Counted from the stretch's first letter, positions 32,862-42,639 are shown. The stretch: DNA of 54,147 nt from an uncultured Clostridia bacterium (GCA_944382715.1 CALWNC010000011.1:1-54147), one strand, 5' to 3'. A program made the numbers and translations. Notes: a model not told the origin generated them from the letters alone.

Positions 32862-32900
32862 ACAAAAAAATAACTCAAAAATAAAAGTTTATTTTTGAGT
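32862..32900 (-). terminator. Terminator of nrdR
   Basis: ACTCAAAAATAAA (32873-32885) pairs with TTTATTTTTGAGT (32888-32900). On the minus strand a run of seven T's (32870-32864) follows two bases after the stem. The right arm includes the last codons and stop of nrdR. Confidence 0.85.
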
Positions 32901-33410
32901 TTCTTCATTATTATTATCTTCTTTATTTTCTGTATTTTCAGTAGTGTTTTTTTCTTTTATAATCTTTTCAAATTCATTAACGAAATCAAAAAATGTTGAA
33001 ATATCTTTAAATTGCTTATAGACTGATGCAAACCTTATATAAGAAACCTCATCAAGATTTTTTAAACCTTCCATAACATATTCGCCAATCTTTTTTGAAG
33101 AAATTTCCTCTTCCATACAGTTATAAACTTTCATTTCAATCTCAGAAACAAGTTTATCAATATCAGCCATTGGAATTGGTCTTTTTTCGCAAGATTTTAC
33201 TATTCCACTTTTAACCTTGCTTGGCAAAAAACGCTCTCTATCACCATTACTCTTTACAACCATAATTGGCACGACTTCAATGGTTTCAAAAGTGTTAAAT
33301 CTTTTCCCACAACCAAGACATTCTCTTCTTCTTTTGATTGCATTAAGTTCTTCTGCAACTCTTGAATCAATAACCTTATTTTCAGTGCACCCACAATAAA
33401 TACATTTCAT
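32889..33410 (-). CDS. nrdR: Ribonucleotide reductase repressor NrdR
   Basis: This protein is 173 residues from ATG 33410, which follows AAAAAGG. The zinc ribbon MKCIYCGCTENKVIDSR ... CLGCGKRFNTFE is at the N-terminus. An ATP-cone domain follows (VVKSNGDRERFLPSKVKSGI onward), and a charged, disordered tail (TTENTENKEDNNNEE). NrdR senses dATP/ATP and represses ribonucleotide reductase genes. No nrd gene or clear NrdR-box pair is visible in the window. It is a single-gene unit. Confidence 0.95.
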   Translation of the reverse strand: MKCIYCGCTENKVIDSRVAEELNAIKRRRECLGCGKRFNTFETIEVVPIMVVKSNGDRERFLPSKVKSGIVKSCEKRPIPMADIDKLVSEIEMKVYNCMEEEISSKKIGEYVMEGLKNLDEVSYIRFASVYKQFKDISTFFDFVNEFEKIIKEKNTTENTENKEDNNNEETQK

Positions 33411-33505
33411 AGAATAAACCTTTTTCAATAACTTTTAAGCAATTTACGCACACATTATGGTTTTGCTCAAATATAAGTTTATCATAATTTAAAAATAAAT
33501 GCAAC

Positions 33506-34003
33506 TTATTTATATTTTTTTCTATTTAGTGGCTTTAATCTAACATACGAGCCTTGAGAATTATTAATATTTTGTACTGTCTTTTTTCCATTATTATTTC
33601 CCTGCTGATAAGTAACAGTATTTTGTCCAGTGTAATTATAGTTTCTATTTGCAGTTTGAGTATTTCGTCTATCTCCGCTAATCATATTTGGATAGTATCT
33701 ATTGTAATAATTTTCATACGATTTAATATTTTTATCAACATCTCTTTTTTGTCTAGGCTGTTCGAAGTGCTCTTCGCGTTGCAGTCCAACCAAAATAACA
33801 TCATTACCTATTCGTTTAATCTTATCAAGTGGAATAAATACATCATCAGCACGGTGAAATAATTTTTTATCACCCGGAACAACAATTCCCCTCACAATTC
33901 CCGATTCATTATTAAAAACAATGTCAATAATCCTGCCAAGTTTCTTGCCATCAAATACATTTATTATTTCTCTTTCCTTCAAATCTAAAAATGAGAGTTC
34001 CAT
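33506..34003 (-). CDS. ylmC: YlmC/YmxH-family PRC-barrel protein
   Basis: This protein is 165 residues. The first 80 residues form the PRC-barrel of the sporulation-associated YlmC/YmxH family (FLDLKEREIINVFDGKKLGR ... GIVVPGDK). The C-terminal half is an Asn/Gln/Tyr-rich low-complexity tail not seen in the short Bacillus proteins. It sits beside sigG, transcribed divergently, as often occurs near sporulation sigma genes. The biochemical role of the family is not established. Confidence 0.85.
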   Translation of the reverse strand: MELSFLDLKEREIINVFDGKKLGRIIDIVFNNESGIVRGIVVPGDKKLFHRADDVFIPLDKIKRIGNDVILVGLQREEHFEQPRQKRDVDKNIKSYENYYNRYYPNMISGDRRNTQTANRNYNYTGQNTVTYQQGNNNGKKTVQNINNSQGSYVRLKPLNRKKYK

Positions 34004-34085
34004 ACCTAATTATATTCCAAATTTTAAATTTGTAACACTATGAATAAAAAAATAATTTTTAGCGAACCATATTTATGAGGTAAAA

Positions 34086-34856
34086 ATGGCAAGTAAAGTA
34101 GTAATATGTGGTGTAGACACATCTACACTGCCAAGGTGTAACAATGAAAAATTAGAAGAATTAATGAAACTAATTAAGCAGGGAAATATTGAGGCAAGAG
34201 AAGAATTTATTATTTATAACATGAGGCTAGTACTATCAATAGTGAAAAGATTCTCATCGGGCAAAAATAATGCTGATGACATTTTTCAAGTGGGAATTAT
34301 TGGACTTATTAAATCAATTGATAACTTTGACACAAGTGTCGGTGTTAAATTTTCAACATATGCAGTTCCAATGATTATCGGAGAAATCAGAAAATATCTA
34401 AGAGATAGCAGTAGCATAAAGGTTACGCGAAGTATAAGAGACATAGCATATAAAGCACTTCAGGCAAAAGAACATATCTTAATTTCTTCAAACAAAGAAC
34501 CTACTATTGAAGAAATTTCAAAAGAAACGGGAATTCCTGAAAAACTAATTGCTGAAGCTATGGACGCCATTAGCGAACCTCTTTCGCTGTATGATACAGT
34601 ATTTCACGATGATGGTGACTCAATAATGATAATGGACCAAATAAAAGACGATTCAAGTGATGATAAAATTATTGAAAAAACTGTACTTAAAGAAGCACTT
34701 AAAGCACTTGGTAAAAGAGAACAGCAAATTTTATTTTTAAGATATTTTTCTGGAAAAACGCAAATGGAAATTTCTAGCATAATTGGAATAAGTCAAGCTC
34801 AAGTTTCAAGGCTTGAAAAAGATGCACTCAAAGAAATAAAAGAAAATGTAAATTAA
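34086..34856 (+). CDS. sigG: Forespore sigma factor SigG
   Basis: This 256-residue sigma-70 family protein has the SigG-specific N-terminus KVVICGVDTSTLPRCNNE. Region 2 is RLVLSIVKRFSSGKNNADDIFQVGIIGL ... FSTYAVPMIIGEIRKYLRD. Region 3 follows, and region 4 is REQQILFLRYFSGKTQMEIS. SigG directs late forespore genes. GAGGT precedes the ATG. Normally sigG lies directly after sigE on the same strand; here it is convergent with sigE and divergent from ylmC. Confidence 0.95.
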   Translation: MASKVVICGVDTSTLPRCNNEKLEELMKLIKQGNIEAREEFIIYNMRLVLSIVKRFSSGKNNADDIFQVGIIGLIKSIDNFDTSVGVKFSTYAVPMIIGEIRKYLRDSSSIKVTRSIRDIAYKALQAKEHILISSNKEPTIEEISKETGIPEKLIAEAMDAISEPLSLYDTVFHDDGDSIMIMDQIKDDSSDDKIIEKTVLKEALKALGKREQQILFLRYFSGKTQMEISSIIGISQAQVSRLEKDALKEIKENVN

Positions 34857-34882
34857 AACTATCTCAAAAGAGATAGTTTTTT
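34855..34882 (+). terminator. Terminator of sigG
   Basis: AAAACTATCTC (34855-34865) pairs with GAGATAGTTTT (34870-34880) across loop AAAA, followed by TT. The arm begins in the stop codon. Confidence 0.88.
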
Positions 34883-34991
34883 ACTATAAATTATTATAAT
34901 TTGCGTTTTTTACAATATTTTTTACATTTTTCTTTTAAAATTTCCATATTTTATCGCAAATTTTAACTTATTTAATCTAAAATTTATTTGT

Positions 34992-35681
34992 TTATGCCAG
35001 TTTTAAAATTTCAACTTTCATCTTATCCAAAATTTTCTTTTCAATTCTTGATATGTAAGACTGAGAAATTGAAAAATAATCAGCAACTTCTTTTTGAGTC
35101 ATTTCGGTCTTTCCATTAAGTCCATAGCGCATGCACATAATATCTTTTTCTTTTTGTGTGAGTCCATTTAGAACTTCAATTAAATTTGATTTCTCATCTT
35201 TTTTATCCATATCTCTTGATACTTCATCTGGATCTCCACTAAGTGTATCTGCAATACAAAGTTCATTTCCTTCTGAGTCAGTGTTAATTGGCTCATCAAG
35301 TGAAACTTCTCTCTTTAGTTTTGAAGATTTTCTTAAATGCATTAATATTTCGTTTTCAATACATCTTGATGCATATGTCGCCATTTTAATATTTTTTTCA
35401 TTGTTAAAAGATGAAACTGCCTTTATTAATCCAATTGTACCAATACTTACTAAATCTTCCATACTTACATTGGTGTTATCAAATTTTTGAGCAGTATAAA
35501 CCACAAGGCGAAGATTTCTTTCAATAAGCTGATTTCGGGCTTCTTCACTTCCCTTTTTCATTTCTTCCACTAATCTAAACTCGTCACTTGCTTCCAGTTT
35601 TTCAGGTAAAATCTCGCTTCCATTTGCGATGTAATAAATGCTATTTGTTCTTTTGAAAATTTTTAATAAAAACTTAAACAT
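34992..35681 (-). CDS. sigE: Mother-cell sigma factor SigE (pro-form)
   Basis: This protein is 229 residues from ATG 35681, which follows AAGGGGGAAAA. A basic, hydrophobic pro-sequence (MFKFLLKIFKRTNSIYYIAN) precedes the sigma domain, as in pro-SigE, which stays inactive until SpoIIGA cuts it. Region 2 reads NLRLVVYTAQKFDNTNVSME ... MATYASRCIENEILMHLRK and region 4 reads KEKDIMCMRYGL ... QKEVADYFSISQSYISR. It is cotranscribed with spoIIGA, 11 bases upstream. Confidence 0.96.
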   Translation of the reverse strand: MFKFLLKIFKRTNSIYYIANGSEILPEKLEASDEFRLVEEMKKGSEEARNQLIERNLRLVVYTAQKFDNTNVSMEDLVSIGTIGLIKAVSSFNNEKNIKMATYASRCIENEILMHLRKSSKLKREVSLDEPINTDSEGNELCIADTLSGDPDEVSRDMDKKDEKSNLIEVLNGLTQKEKDIMCMRYGLNGKTEMTQKEVADYFSISQSYISRIEKKILDKMKVEILKLA

Positions 35682-35692
35682 AATTTTCCCCC

Positions 35693-36541
35693 TTACAAAA
35701 GTTCTCTGTGAAGCAAACATTCAAAATTCTCACTACCTGCAAATTTTTCTTTTGTAATTCCAACCACGCATTTAAAGTGCCTCGTTTCCTTGCTGTCAGG
35801 TTGACTTAATTCTACTTCTCCAACATCAAAAATTGGAATTTTAATTTTTTCTCCTCCTATTACCACACAATCAAGTTCATTTGTCACGCCGAGTTCATCA
35901 TATTCTTTAAGTAAAAAATTATTATATTCTACTTCACTTAAATAATTTTTTATTCCAGCTAGTGAAACAATAACTACACATTTTCCCGTTTTGGTATCAT
36001 AGAGAGTATTTCCTGAATCAAGAAAACCTGTAATTTCTATATGCTTTTCAAAAAGCAAAAATGACACTTTAAACAAAAAATTTTCTAGTTCTCGTTTTTT
36101 TGTAAGGTCACCAAAAACTGCAACAAGAGAAAAAATATATATAAAAAGTGCAAAAATGATTAAAAAATCGTAAAATTTGTCAATATTTATACTAAAAATA
36201 TCCATTAATATATTTTTTACAAATAAGACAAAAAATTCTCCGAAACCAAAAACAGAGAACATTGAAAACAATAAAATGAAAAACAAATTTAAAATTTTTT
36301 TAATAGAATAGTTATCTGTTAAAAGCAATGTTAAAATAATATAATCAAGTATTTTTAAACATATAAAGAAAAAATAATCTATTTCATAAAATAAATAAAA
36401 CAGACTTGGAAATGTTGAAAAAATTGTAATTAAAATTAATTCAAATTTACTAACATAAAGTTTTAAAAATAGATTTACCATTTCAATAATGGCAAAATCA
36501 AGCACTAGATTTATTAAAAAAAAGTTTATGTTTTCTACCAT
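35693..36541 (-). CDS. spoIIGA: SigE processing peptidase SpoIIGA
   Basis: SpoIIGA is a membrane aspartic protease that cuts the SigE pro-sequence after a signal from the forespore. The 282 residues have about five N-terminal membrane helices and then a cytoplasmic domain. There ITGFLDSGNTLYDTKTGKCV carries the catalytic aspartate in DSGN, followed by a C-terminal substrate-recognition part. It is the first gene of the spoIIGA-sigE pair. The start has only a weak ribosome site. Confidence 0.93.
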   Translation of the reverse strand: MVENINFFLINLVLDFAIIEMVNLFLKLYVSKFELILITIFSTFPSLFYLFYEIDYFFFICLKILDYIILTLLLTDNYSIKKILNLFFILLFSMFSVFGFGEFFVLFVKNILMDIFSINIDKFYDFLIIFALFIYIFSLVAVFGDLTKKRELENFLFKVSFLLFEKHIEITGFLDSGNTLYDTKTGKCVVIVSLAGIKNYLSEVEYNNFLLKEYDELGVTNELDCVVIGGEKIKIPIFDVGEVELSQPDSKETRHFKCVVGITKEKFAGSENFECLLHRELL

Positions 36542-37122
36542 AAACCCATTATATTTCTCTTTATCACTTTTTAAGTAGTCTAATTTAGATTAATAAAAAC
36601 TAATTGTTTCACTTTTTTTCATTTTTTGTCATAAGAAAAAAATTATTACTTAATAAAAAATTTATTAATCATTAACAAAACAAGTACACTTAGTCAATTA
36701 ATTTTGAAACTAAGAAAAATAAAAAAATGATACTCATTATACTCTATCATAATTACTTTTTAGAAATATTAAGTTTGTTAACTTAAAAGTTTGTATGTGC
36801 TCGGTTTGACTAGTTAAACAATCACAAATCTAAATGTGGCTTTTAATTTAAACAAATTAGAAGATTGACAAATTCTGAATTTATGGTAAAATTAGCATAA
36901 ATTATATATATATTTATTTCAAAAAAAAATTCTTAAACAAATTTTTCAAGAAAATATAATTGTATAATAATTTAATAATTGGTCTTTGCAACGAAAAATA
37001 ATGTGATAAGATAAAAAATAGTTTCTTAAAAAGTAACTTAAAAAATTTAATAAGAATATGAACCTAAAAATATAAAATAAATAAAGTATAATACCTTGAA
37101 ATATACTAAAGGATAAAACAAC
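36542..37122. other. 580-bp AT-rich gene-free stretch
   Basis: No coding frame or RNA gene is recognised between spoIIGA and the GNAT pseudogene. It does hold one plus-strand promoter (36865-36892) with no clear product, and an (AT)n run at about 36903-36914. The ribosome site AAAGGA of the pseudogene lies at its right end. Confidence 0.6.
36865..36892 (+). promoter_or_regulatory. Strong promoter-like element without an intact gene
   Basis: A perfect TTGACA (36865-36870) is 16 bp from TAAAAT (36887-36892) with an extended TGG. The nearest gene downstream is the GNAT pseudogene, 230 bases away. Confidence 0.5.
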
Positions 37123-37703
37123 ATGGATAAATTAGACTTGAATATTGCACATTTAGATGCAAATAATGTAAAAATTGCTGGAAGAATTTAGCATGAAATT
37201 TTTCCATATTCTTCATCTTATAGTCTTTATCTTGATGAGGTTGAAAAGAAAAGAGATGATTATAATGATTATATTATTCGTTTAAATACAATTCCTATTG
37301 GAATTATAGGATACAGCTTAGATAGTGATGATAAACAAACCGTGTGGCTAAGTTGGTTTGGCATTCTTCCAGATTACAGGAAAAAGGGACTGGGAAAACA
37401 GGCTTTGGATATGCTTTGTGACATTTTAAGACATAAAAACACAAAATTCTTAGACTCTTCACATATGAAGTATGGAATGAAACTGCTCAGTCATTTTATA
37501 AAAAATATATGGATTTTGGTGAATATTATACAAATAAGGACGATAATCAATATGACATAGAAGTTGGAAAATGCAAGATATTTACTAAATCATTAACAGG
37601 CGAAAAAGTTCAATTATGGAATAATAAATTTATTGACATAGGAGCAGAAGATAAACTCCATGAATTGAGTATGAGCAAATTAAAGCAAGATAAATTGATT
37701 TGA
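37123..37703 (+). pseudogene. GNAT acetyltransferase pseudogene
   Basis: The frame opens at ATG 37123 after AAAGGA (MDKLDLNIAHLDANNVKIAG). It meets TAG at 37189-37191, most simply CAG changed to TAG. It then continues through clear GNAT sequence: TVWLSWFGILPDYRKKGLGK, the acetyl-CoA loop, and QALDMLCDIL. Near 37450-37453 one lost base shifts the frame; in the next frame the natural continuation RLFTYEVWNETAQSFYKKYM and DFGEYYTNKDD runs to 37703. One nonsense and one frameshift lesion show that the gene is dead. Repaired length is about 193 residues. Confidence 0.85.
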
Positions 37704-37746
37704 TTATAATTTCATAAAAATGAGTTTTTAAGTTCTTCAATAATAA

Positions 37747-37776
37747 AACGCTTTATCTAAATGATAAAGCGTTTTT
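37747..37776 (+). terminator. Terminator after the GNAT pseudogene
   Basis: AACGCTTTATC (37747-37757) pairs with GATAAAGCGTT (37763-37773) across a 5-nt loop, then T's. It still looks functional and may also serve the minus-strand phosphoglucomutase gene. Confidence 0.85.
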
Positions 37777-37846
37777 CGCTAATTTTAAATTTTAAAATTT
37801 TTATGCTCCCTATATTTTACTCGGGCTACTACGCAAATTTGTTTTT

Positions 37847-39550
37847 TTATAAATCTAGTTTCGTTTTTATAATTAATTGTAATCTTTGTTGTAACATTTT
37901 TGCTTCTTTTTCATTTCTACCAACTGCACTATAATAAACTTTCAGTTTTGGCTCTGTGCCTGATGGTCTGATAGCCACCCAAGAACCATCTTCAAGTTCA
38001 TACTTTATTACATCAAGTACTGGAAGTTCCCCAAATCCCTCTTCAGCTTTAACAGGTTTTAAGTAGTCAATCACCTTTTCGGTGTCAAAGAATGGAGAAA
38101 TTGAATATCTAAGCATATCCATCTTTTCTTTAATCGTTTTAACTCCTTCTTTTCCTTCAAGAATAAAATTGTCCTGTGCATCATAAAAATATCCAAATTC
38201 ACTGTAAAGTTCATTTAATCTATCAATTAATGTTTTATTTTCAGCTTTTAGCAAACTTGCCATTTCTGCTATGAGCATACTTGAAACTACTGCATCTTTA
38301 TCTCTTGCATATGTTCCACTCAAAAAACCATAAGACTCTTCGTAACCAAAAATAAAAGTATAATTTCTACTATCATCGCCTTGAATTTTTGCCTTTTCAA
38401 ATTGCGTCATTCTTTGTCCTATGAATTTGAAGCCAGTTGGTGTTTCAAAGACTTTTACGCCATATTTCTCGGCAATTTTTGCGCCTAAATTAGAAGTCAC
38501 AATTGATTTTATAATGGCAGGTTTTGAAAGTTTACTTAAATCTATTCTTGACAATAAAAAGTCAATTAAAAGAGCACCTATTTGATTTCCATTTAAAAGT
38601 ACATATTCACCATTGCTATGCACTGCCACACCAACCCTATCTGAGTCTGGATCTGTACCAAGCACAATATCAAAACCAAGTTTTGATGCAAGTTTAATCC
38701 CAAGTTCAAGTGCCCTTGGATCCTCTGGATTTGGTGATATAACCGTTGGAAAATCTCCGTCACTATCTGCCTGTTCTCTTACAACTGCAACTGAGGTGAA
38801 GCCATCTCTTTCTAAAACACTTACTACTGGGACATTGCCTGTTCCATGCAAAGGAGTGTAAACAATATTAAGATTAGATTTGATTTTCAAATTATTGACT
38901 TTACTTTGGGTTAAAACCACATTTACATATTCACTAGTCATATCAATCTCTTGAATTAAATTAGAGTTACCCATAAAGTCAATTTGGTTATAAAACTTAA
39001 TATTTTTAATTAGTTCTGTTACTCTTTTTGATGCTTCAATCCCGAGTTGACAACCATTTTCGTCATAAACTTTATAACCGTTATATTGCTTCGGGTTGTG
39101 ACTAGCTGTTATCATTACCCCACCAATTGCCTTTAATTTTCTAATTGTATAACTTAATTCAGGAATTGGTCTTGGGCTTTTTGTAATAAAAACCTTAATT
39201 CCGTAACTACTTAAGACCCTTGCAGTAATCTTAGCAAAGAGTGAACTATTGTTGCGAGTATCATAACCAATAACAACACCATAGTTTTCACAAAAATTTT
39301 TACTAAAGTTTTCTATTAAATAACAAGCATATCCAGCTGTTGCTCTGCCCACAGTATAGATATTCATTCGATTAGTACCTGCTCCCATTTTTCCACGCAT
39401 TCCAGCAGTGCCAAATTCCAAATCCTTATAAAATCTATCTTCAATCTCTTGAATATCTGTTTTTTCATTTAACTGACTAAGTTCTTCTCTAGTTCTTGAG
39501 TCAAAAAAAGCATTATTTTTCCATAAATAAAAATTTTGAATATAATCCAT
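37847..39550 (-). CDS. pgcA: Phosphoglucomutase / phosphomannomutase
   Basis: This protein is 567 residues and complete. The enzyme interconverts glucose-1- and glucose-6-phosphate (or the mannose forms), feeding cell wall and glycan precursors. Visible features are LEFGTAGMRGKMGAGTNRMN at residues 45-64, the phosphoserine loop MITASHNPKQYNGYKVY, the metal loop GTDPDSDRVG, the sugar loop FGYEESYGFL, and the phosphate-binding RPSGTEPKLKVYY at the end. Long PgcA-type length. It stands alone between the GNAT pseudogene and ftsZ, with a terminator on each side. Confidence 0.95.
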   Translation of the reverse strand: MDYIQNFYLWKNNAFFDSRTREELSQLNEKTDIQEIEDRFYKDLEFGTAGMRGKMGAGTNRMNIYTVGRATAGYACYLIENFSKNFCENYGVVIGYDTRNNSSLFAKITARVLSSYGIKVFITKSPRPIPELSYTIRKLKAIGGVMITASHNPKQYNGYKVYDENGCQLGIEASKRVTELIKNIKFYNQIDFMGNSNLIQEIDMTSEYVNVVLTQSKVNNLKIKSNLNIVYTPLHGTGNVPVVSVLERDGFTSVAVVREQADSDGDFPTVISPNPEDPRALELGIKLASKLGFDIVLGTDPDSDRVGVAVHSNGEYVLLNGNQIGALLIDFLLSRIDLSKLSKPAIIKSIVTSNLGAKIAEKYGVKVFETPTGFKFIGQRMTQFEKAKIQGDDSRNYTFIFGYEESYGFLSGTYARDKDAVVSSMLIAEMASLLKAENKTLIDRLNELYSEFGYFYDAQDNFILEGKEGVKTIKEKMDMLRYSISPFFDTEKVIDYLKPVKAEEGFGELPVLDVIKYELEDGSWVAIRPSGTEPKLKVYYSAVGRNEKEAKMLQQRLQLIIKTKLDL

Positions 39551-39615
39551 TTAAACTCTCCTCTATTTATACATTATAATATAAAAAATTAATTTTGTAC
39601 ACAAAATAAATTATA

Positions 39616-39648
39616 AAACAAAAAGACAAGATAATTCTTGTCTTTTAA
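39616..39648 (-). terminator. Terminator of ftsA-ftsZ
   Basis: AAAAGACAAG (39621-39630) pairs with CTTGTCTTTT (39637-39646), with a T-rich tail on the minus strand. It lies about 95 bases past the ftsZ stop. Confidence 0.82.
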
Positions 39649-39739
39649 AATAATAATATAGAGTTTATAATGAAATAAGTAAAAAATTTTCATTAATTCA
39701 CAAATTTTATGCTTAATACTAAGTGTATCCTTTTTTTAA

Positions 39740-41281
39740 TTACTTATTAAATTTTTTTCTTAAAAATGGTGGAATATCTGCATCATCAATCTTTACACCA
39801 GTAGATATCCCAGATTTTTGATTATTTTGAGGATATTGTGAAGGGTTAGTTTGTGTTTGATTTGGATATACATTATTTCCATAGTAATTTGGATTTTTTT
39901 GATATGCATTATTTTGATAATTTGGATTAGCATAAGGATTTTGAGAATAAACACCTTGAACTGGTTGAGCCTGTGAATTGTCATATTTTTTCCCAAATGC
40001 TGAGCCATCATAGTTTTCAACTCTTTCTCTTTGATAATTATTATTCCCAGCATTTAGTTTTTGCCATAAATCCATATTGTTTCCATCTTCTTTTCTAACA
40101 GATGAATCAACATGTTGCTGAGAATTTTGACCAAAGTTTGGATTAAACATTGAATTCGTTTGCTGAGTTCCTGAAACAAATTCATCAAAACTTGGTTTTG
40201 CAAAATTACCCGTTTCCTGAGTTTGTGGACGCATTTGTTGAGGTTGTTGCATATTTACTTGACGAGGACGGAAAGGAGCATCTGGCTTAGCAGTGCTATT
40301 ATTACTTGAATTTTCAAATTTACTTCCTTCAAATCCAGTAGCAACAATTGTGACTATCATTTTATCATTATATTTGTCGTCTATTGTTGCACCAAATATT
40401 GTATTTGCATCAGGTGAAACAACTTCTCTAATCATTCCAACAGCTTCATTTACTTCGTCTAAGGTTAAATCAAGCCCACCTTTAATATTAATGATAATAG
40501 CCTTTGCACCATTAATTTTAGTTTCAAGCAATGGACTTGCAATTGCCTGATTTATTGCAATTTCGTATCTTTTGTCACCATTTCCTTCCCCAATGCCCAT
40601 ATGAGCTAGTCCTCTATTTTTCATAACGGTTCTTACATCGGCAAAGTCAAGGTTAATTAGTGAAGGGGTTGCAATTAAATCAGCAATACCCTGTATGCCT
40701 TGTCTAAGTACATCGTCAGCGTATTTAAATGCATCTACAATTGAAGTACCCTTAGGTGCAATTGAAAGCAATCTATCATTTGGAATAACAACAAGAGTAT
40801 CTACATTTTTGCTTAAATTTTTAATTCCAAGTTCTGCATTTGCCTGTCTGGTTCTACCTTCAAAACCAAAAGGTTTTGTTACAACTGCGATTGTCAATAT
40901 TCCAAGCTCTCTTGCAATGCCAGCGATAACTGGAGCTGCACCCGTACCAGTGCCACCACCCATACCTGCAGTAATAAAAACTAGGTCAATGCCACGAAGT
41001 CTTTCTAATATTTGATTTCTACTTTCTTCAGCTGCCTTTTTACCAACTTCTGGGTCTGCTCCTGCACCTAGTCCCTTTGTAAGTTTTTCGCCTAGTTGAA
41101 TCTTTACTGGAGCCTTAGAGAGTTGAAGGGCTTGTTGATCAGTGTTTGCAGCAATAAAAGAAGCACTTTTAAGCCCAGCAGAAATCATTCTATTAACGGC
41201 ATTACAACCACCACCTCCAACACCTACAACTAAGATTTTACAAATTGGTGTAATATTTGGTGTAATATTATTCATTTCCAT
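39740..41281 (-). CDS. ftsZ: Cell division GTPase FtsZ with an unusually long Q/N-rich linker
   Basis: FtsZ forms the division ring. The GTPase core (residues about 10-330) is typical: [23 protein letters not shown], the tubulin signature [16 protein letters not shown], and [11 protein letters not shown]. The total of 513 residues is far above the usual 350-400. The excess lies in a linker of roughly 160 residues between 335 and 495, rich in Asn, Gln, Pro and Tyr. The protein ends with the conserved C-terminal peptide [12 protein letters not shown], which binds FtsA and other partners. GAGGT precedes the ATG. ftsA lies 14 bases upstream in the same transcript. Confidence 0.96.
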   Translation of the reverse strand: MEMNNITPNITPICKILVVGVGGGGCNAVNRMISAGLKSASFIAANTDQQALQLSKAPVKIQLGEKLTKGLGAGADPEVGKKAAEESRNQILERLRGIDLVFITAGMGGGTGTGAAPVIAGIARELGILTIAVVTKPFGFEGRTRQANAELGIKNLSKNVDTLVVIPNDRLLSIAPKGTSIVDAFKYADDVLRQGIQGIADLIATPSLINLDFADVRTVMKNRGLAHMGIGEGNGDKRYEIAINQAIASPLLETKINGAKAIIINIKGGLDLTLDEVNEAVGMIREVVSPDANTIFGATIDDKYNDKMIVTIVATGFEGSKFENSSNNSTAKPDAPFRPRQVNMQQPQQMRPQTQETGNFAKPSFDEFVSGTQQTNSMFNPNFGQNSQQHVDSSVRKEDGNNMDLWQKLNAGNNNYQRERVENYDGSAFGKKYDNSQAQPVQGVYSQNPYANPNYQNNAYQKNPNYYGNNVYPNQTQTNPSQYPQNNQKSGISTGVKIDDADIPPFLRKKFNK

Positions 41282-41295
41282 AATTTTTACCTCTT

Positions 41296-42441
41296 CTAAT
41301 ATTTTATTATTATTTTATCCAGTAGCTCATTATTATTTACCACAAAACCAAGTAAGGATTGACTCGAATCATCAGTTGGCTTAACTTTGTGATAATTTGC
41401 CCGCTCTGCAAAAAATACCTGTCTTTTAAGCTTTTGAGAAATTATATTTTTTATTCCCTTAATCTTATATAGCCCGTCCCCCACAAGATAAACGGGTATA
41501 AAGTATGGCAACTCAAAGCCCGATGCGTTTAAACATCTCAAAATATAATCACAGATGTTTTCAATTCTATCTAAGGTAATTTCATTAGTGGCCTTTGCTG
41601 AATAACTATGAAGTGTACCTTTATAACTTACATAGTACTTATCTGTCTGTAATGGTTCCCAAGCAATGACAACCTTATTTTTAAGTTCCTCAGCCTCTTT
41701 AAAAGGAATTCTCAAACATTGAGATAGGTCTGATGATACATAACCACCACCAAGAGAAAAACTTGATAGAAATAAAAGTCCATTTCCCTGTGTAATTGCA
41801 ACTGAGGTTGATATGTATCCAACATCAATCATTATTGCATACTTATCTCTCTCTTCATCATCTAATAAATACAAACACTGTGCGAGTACTGAAGAAATAA
41901 AACCTCTTATAGTTATTCTAAGCTTTGAGAATATCTCTTTTATTTGGTTAACAAAACTAGAAAGTGCCAATACATATGAAACATTACCAACTAAATTTCT
42001 TGATTTCATATCAATTGGGTCTATTACTCGATTTCCGTCATCAAGTTCATAATATATCACAGATTTATTAATTGTGCAATAGTTAATTTCTTTCTCAAAA
42101 GTATTTCCCGTTCTAAAAATACTTTCCAAATCAAAATCTGTAATTCTCTTTGCTCTAGGAAACGTCAAACTAACTGTCTTTGGAATAACGGCTGTGAACT
42201 CACCTGGAACTCCGACAAAAATTTCTGTAATTTTTCCACCCATTGCTGACTCTGCACCAGCAATTGAAGATTTTATAGCATCTTTTAAATTTTCTGGTTC
42301 TAAAAATTCTGAGTTTTGAAAGCCTGCATAAGAAACTCTACCCTTGCCATATATGATTAGAGTGTCATTGACGCCCATTTCGCCAACAAGAGTAACTATT
42401 TCTGATGAGCTAAAATCAATAATTGCCATTGCATTTTTCAT
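41296..42441 (-). CDS. ftsA: Cell division protein FtsA (divergent)
   Basis: FtsA is the actin-like anchor that ties FtsZ to the membrane. The 381 residues show the ATPase pattern [16 protein letters not shown] at the start, an SHS2 insert ([20 protein letters not shown]), [20 protein letters not shown] as phosphate 2, and [13 protein letters not shown] as the adenosine motif. It is divergent from well-known FtsA. The C-terminal [12 protein letters not shown] could be a short amphipathic membrane helix. It is the first gene after its own promoter. Confidence 0.88.
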   Translation of the reverse strand: MKNAMAIIDFSSSEIVTLVGEMGVNDTLIIYGKGRVSYAGFQNSEFLEPENLKDAIKSSIAGAESAMGGKITEIFVGVPGEFTAVIPKTVSLTFPRAKRITDFDLESIFRTGNTFEKEINYCTINKSVIYYELDDGNRVIDPIDMKSRNLVGNVSYVLALSSFVNQIKEIFSKLRITIRGFISSVLAQCLYLLDDEERDKYAIMIDVGYISTSVAITQGNGLLFLSSFSLGGGYVSSDLSQCLRIPFKEAEELKNKVVIAWEPLQTDKYYVSYKGTLHSYSAKATNEITLDRIENICDYILRCLNASGFELPYFIPVYLVGDGLYKIKGIKNIISQKLKRQVFFAERANYHKVKPTDDSSQSLLGFVVNNNELLDKIIIKY

Positions 42442-42639
42442 ACTCTCAAAATTTTCCCAGTATCATAATAATATAATATCTTGGTTAATAAACTGTATTA
42501 ATTAAACTTATTGTTATGCGTGTTAGTTTAATAAGTTAGCCATTTTATAATATTTTAAATTTTATAAGTAAATAAATTTTTCCCCTTATAAAAAAAGCCT
42601 ATTCTCCATTTAAACATAACCATTGATATTATCATTTTA
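42442..42639 (-). other. Long leader of the ftsA-ftsZ transcript
   Basis: About 190 bases separate the promoter start point from the ftsA ATG. It holds an AACTTATT/AATAAGTT inverted repeat (about 42506-42536) that overlaps an alternative TTAAACT/AGTTTAA pairing. It also holds a possible 22-codon ORF starting MVMFKWRIGFFYKG without a ribosome site. No known riboswitch is recognised. Confidence 0.4.

Noticed and set aside
34030..34085. SigF or SigG promoter before sigG
   Set aside because: TGAATA and CATATTTA are present but separated by 21 bases, outside the accepted spacing.
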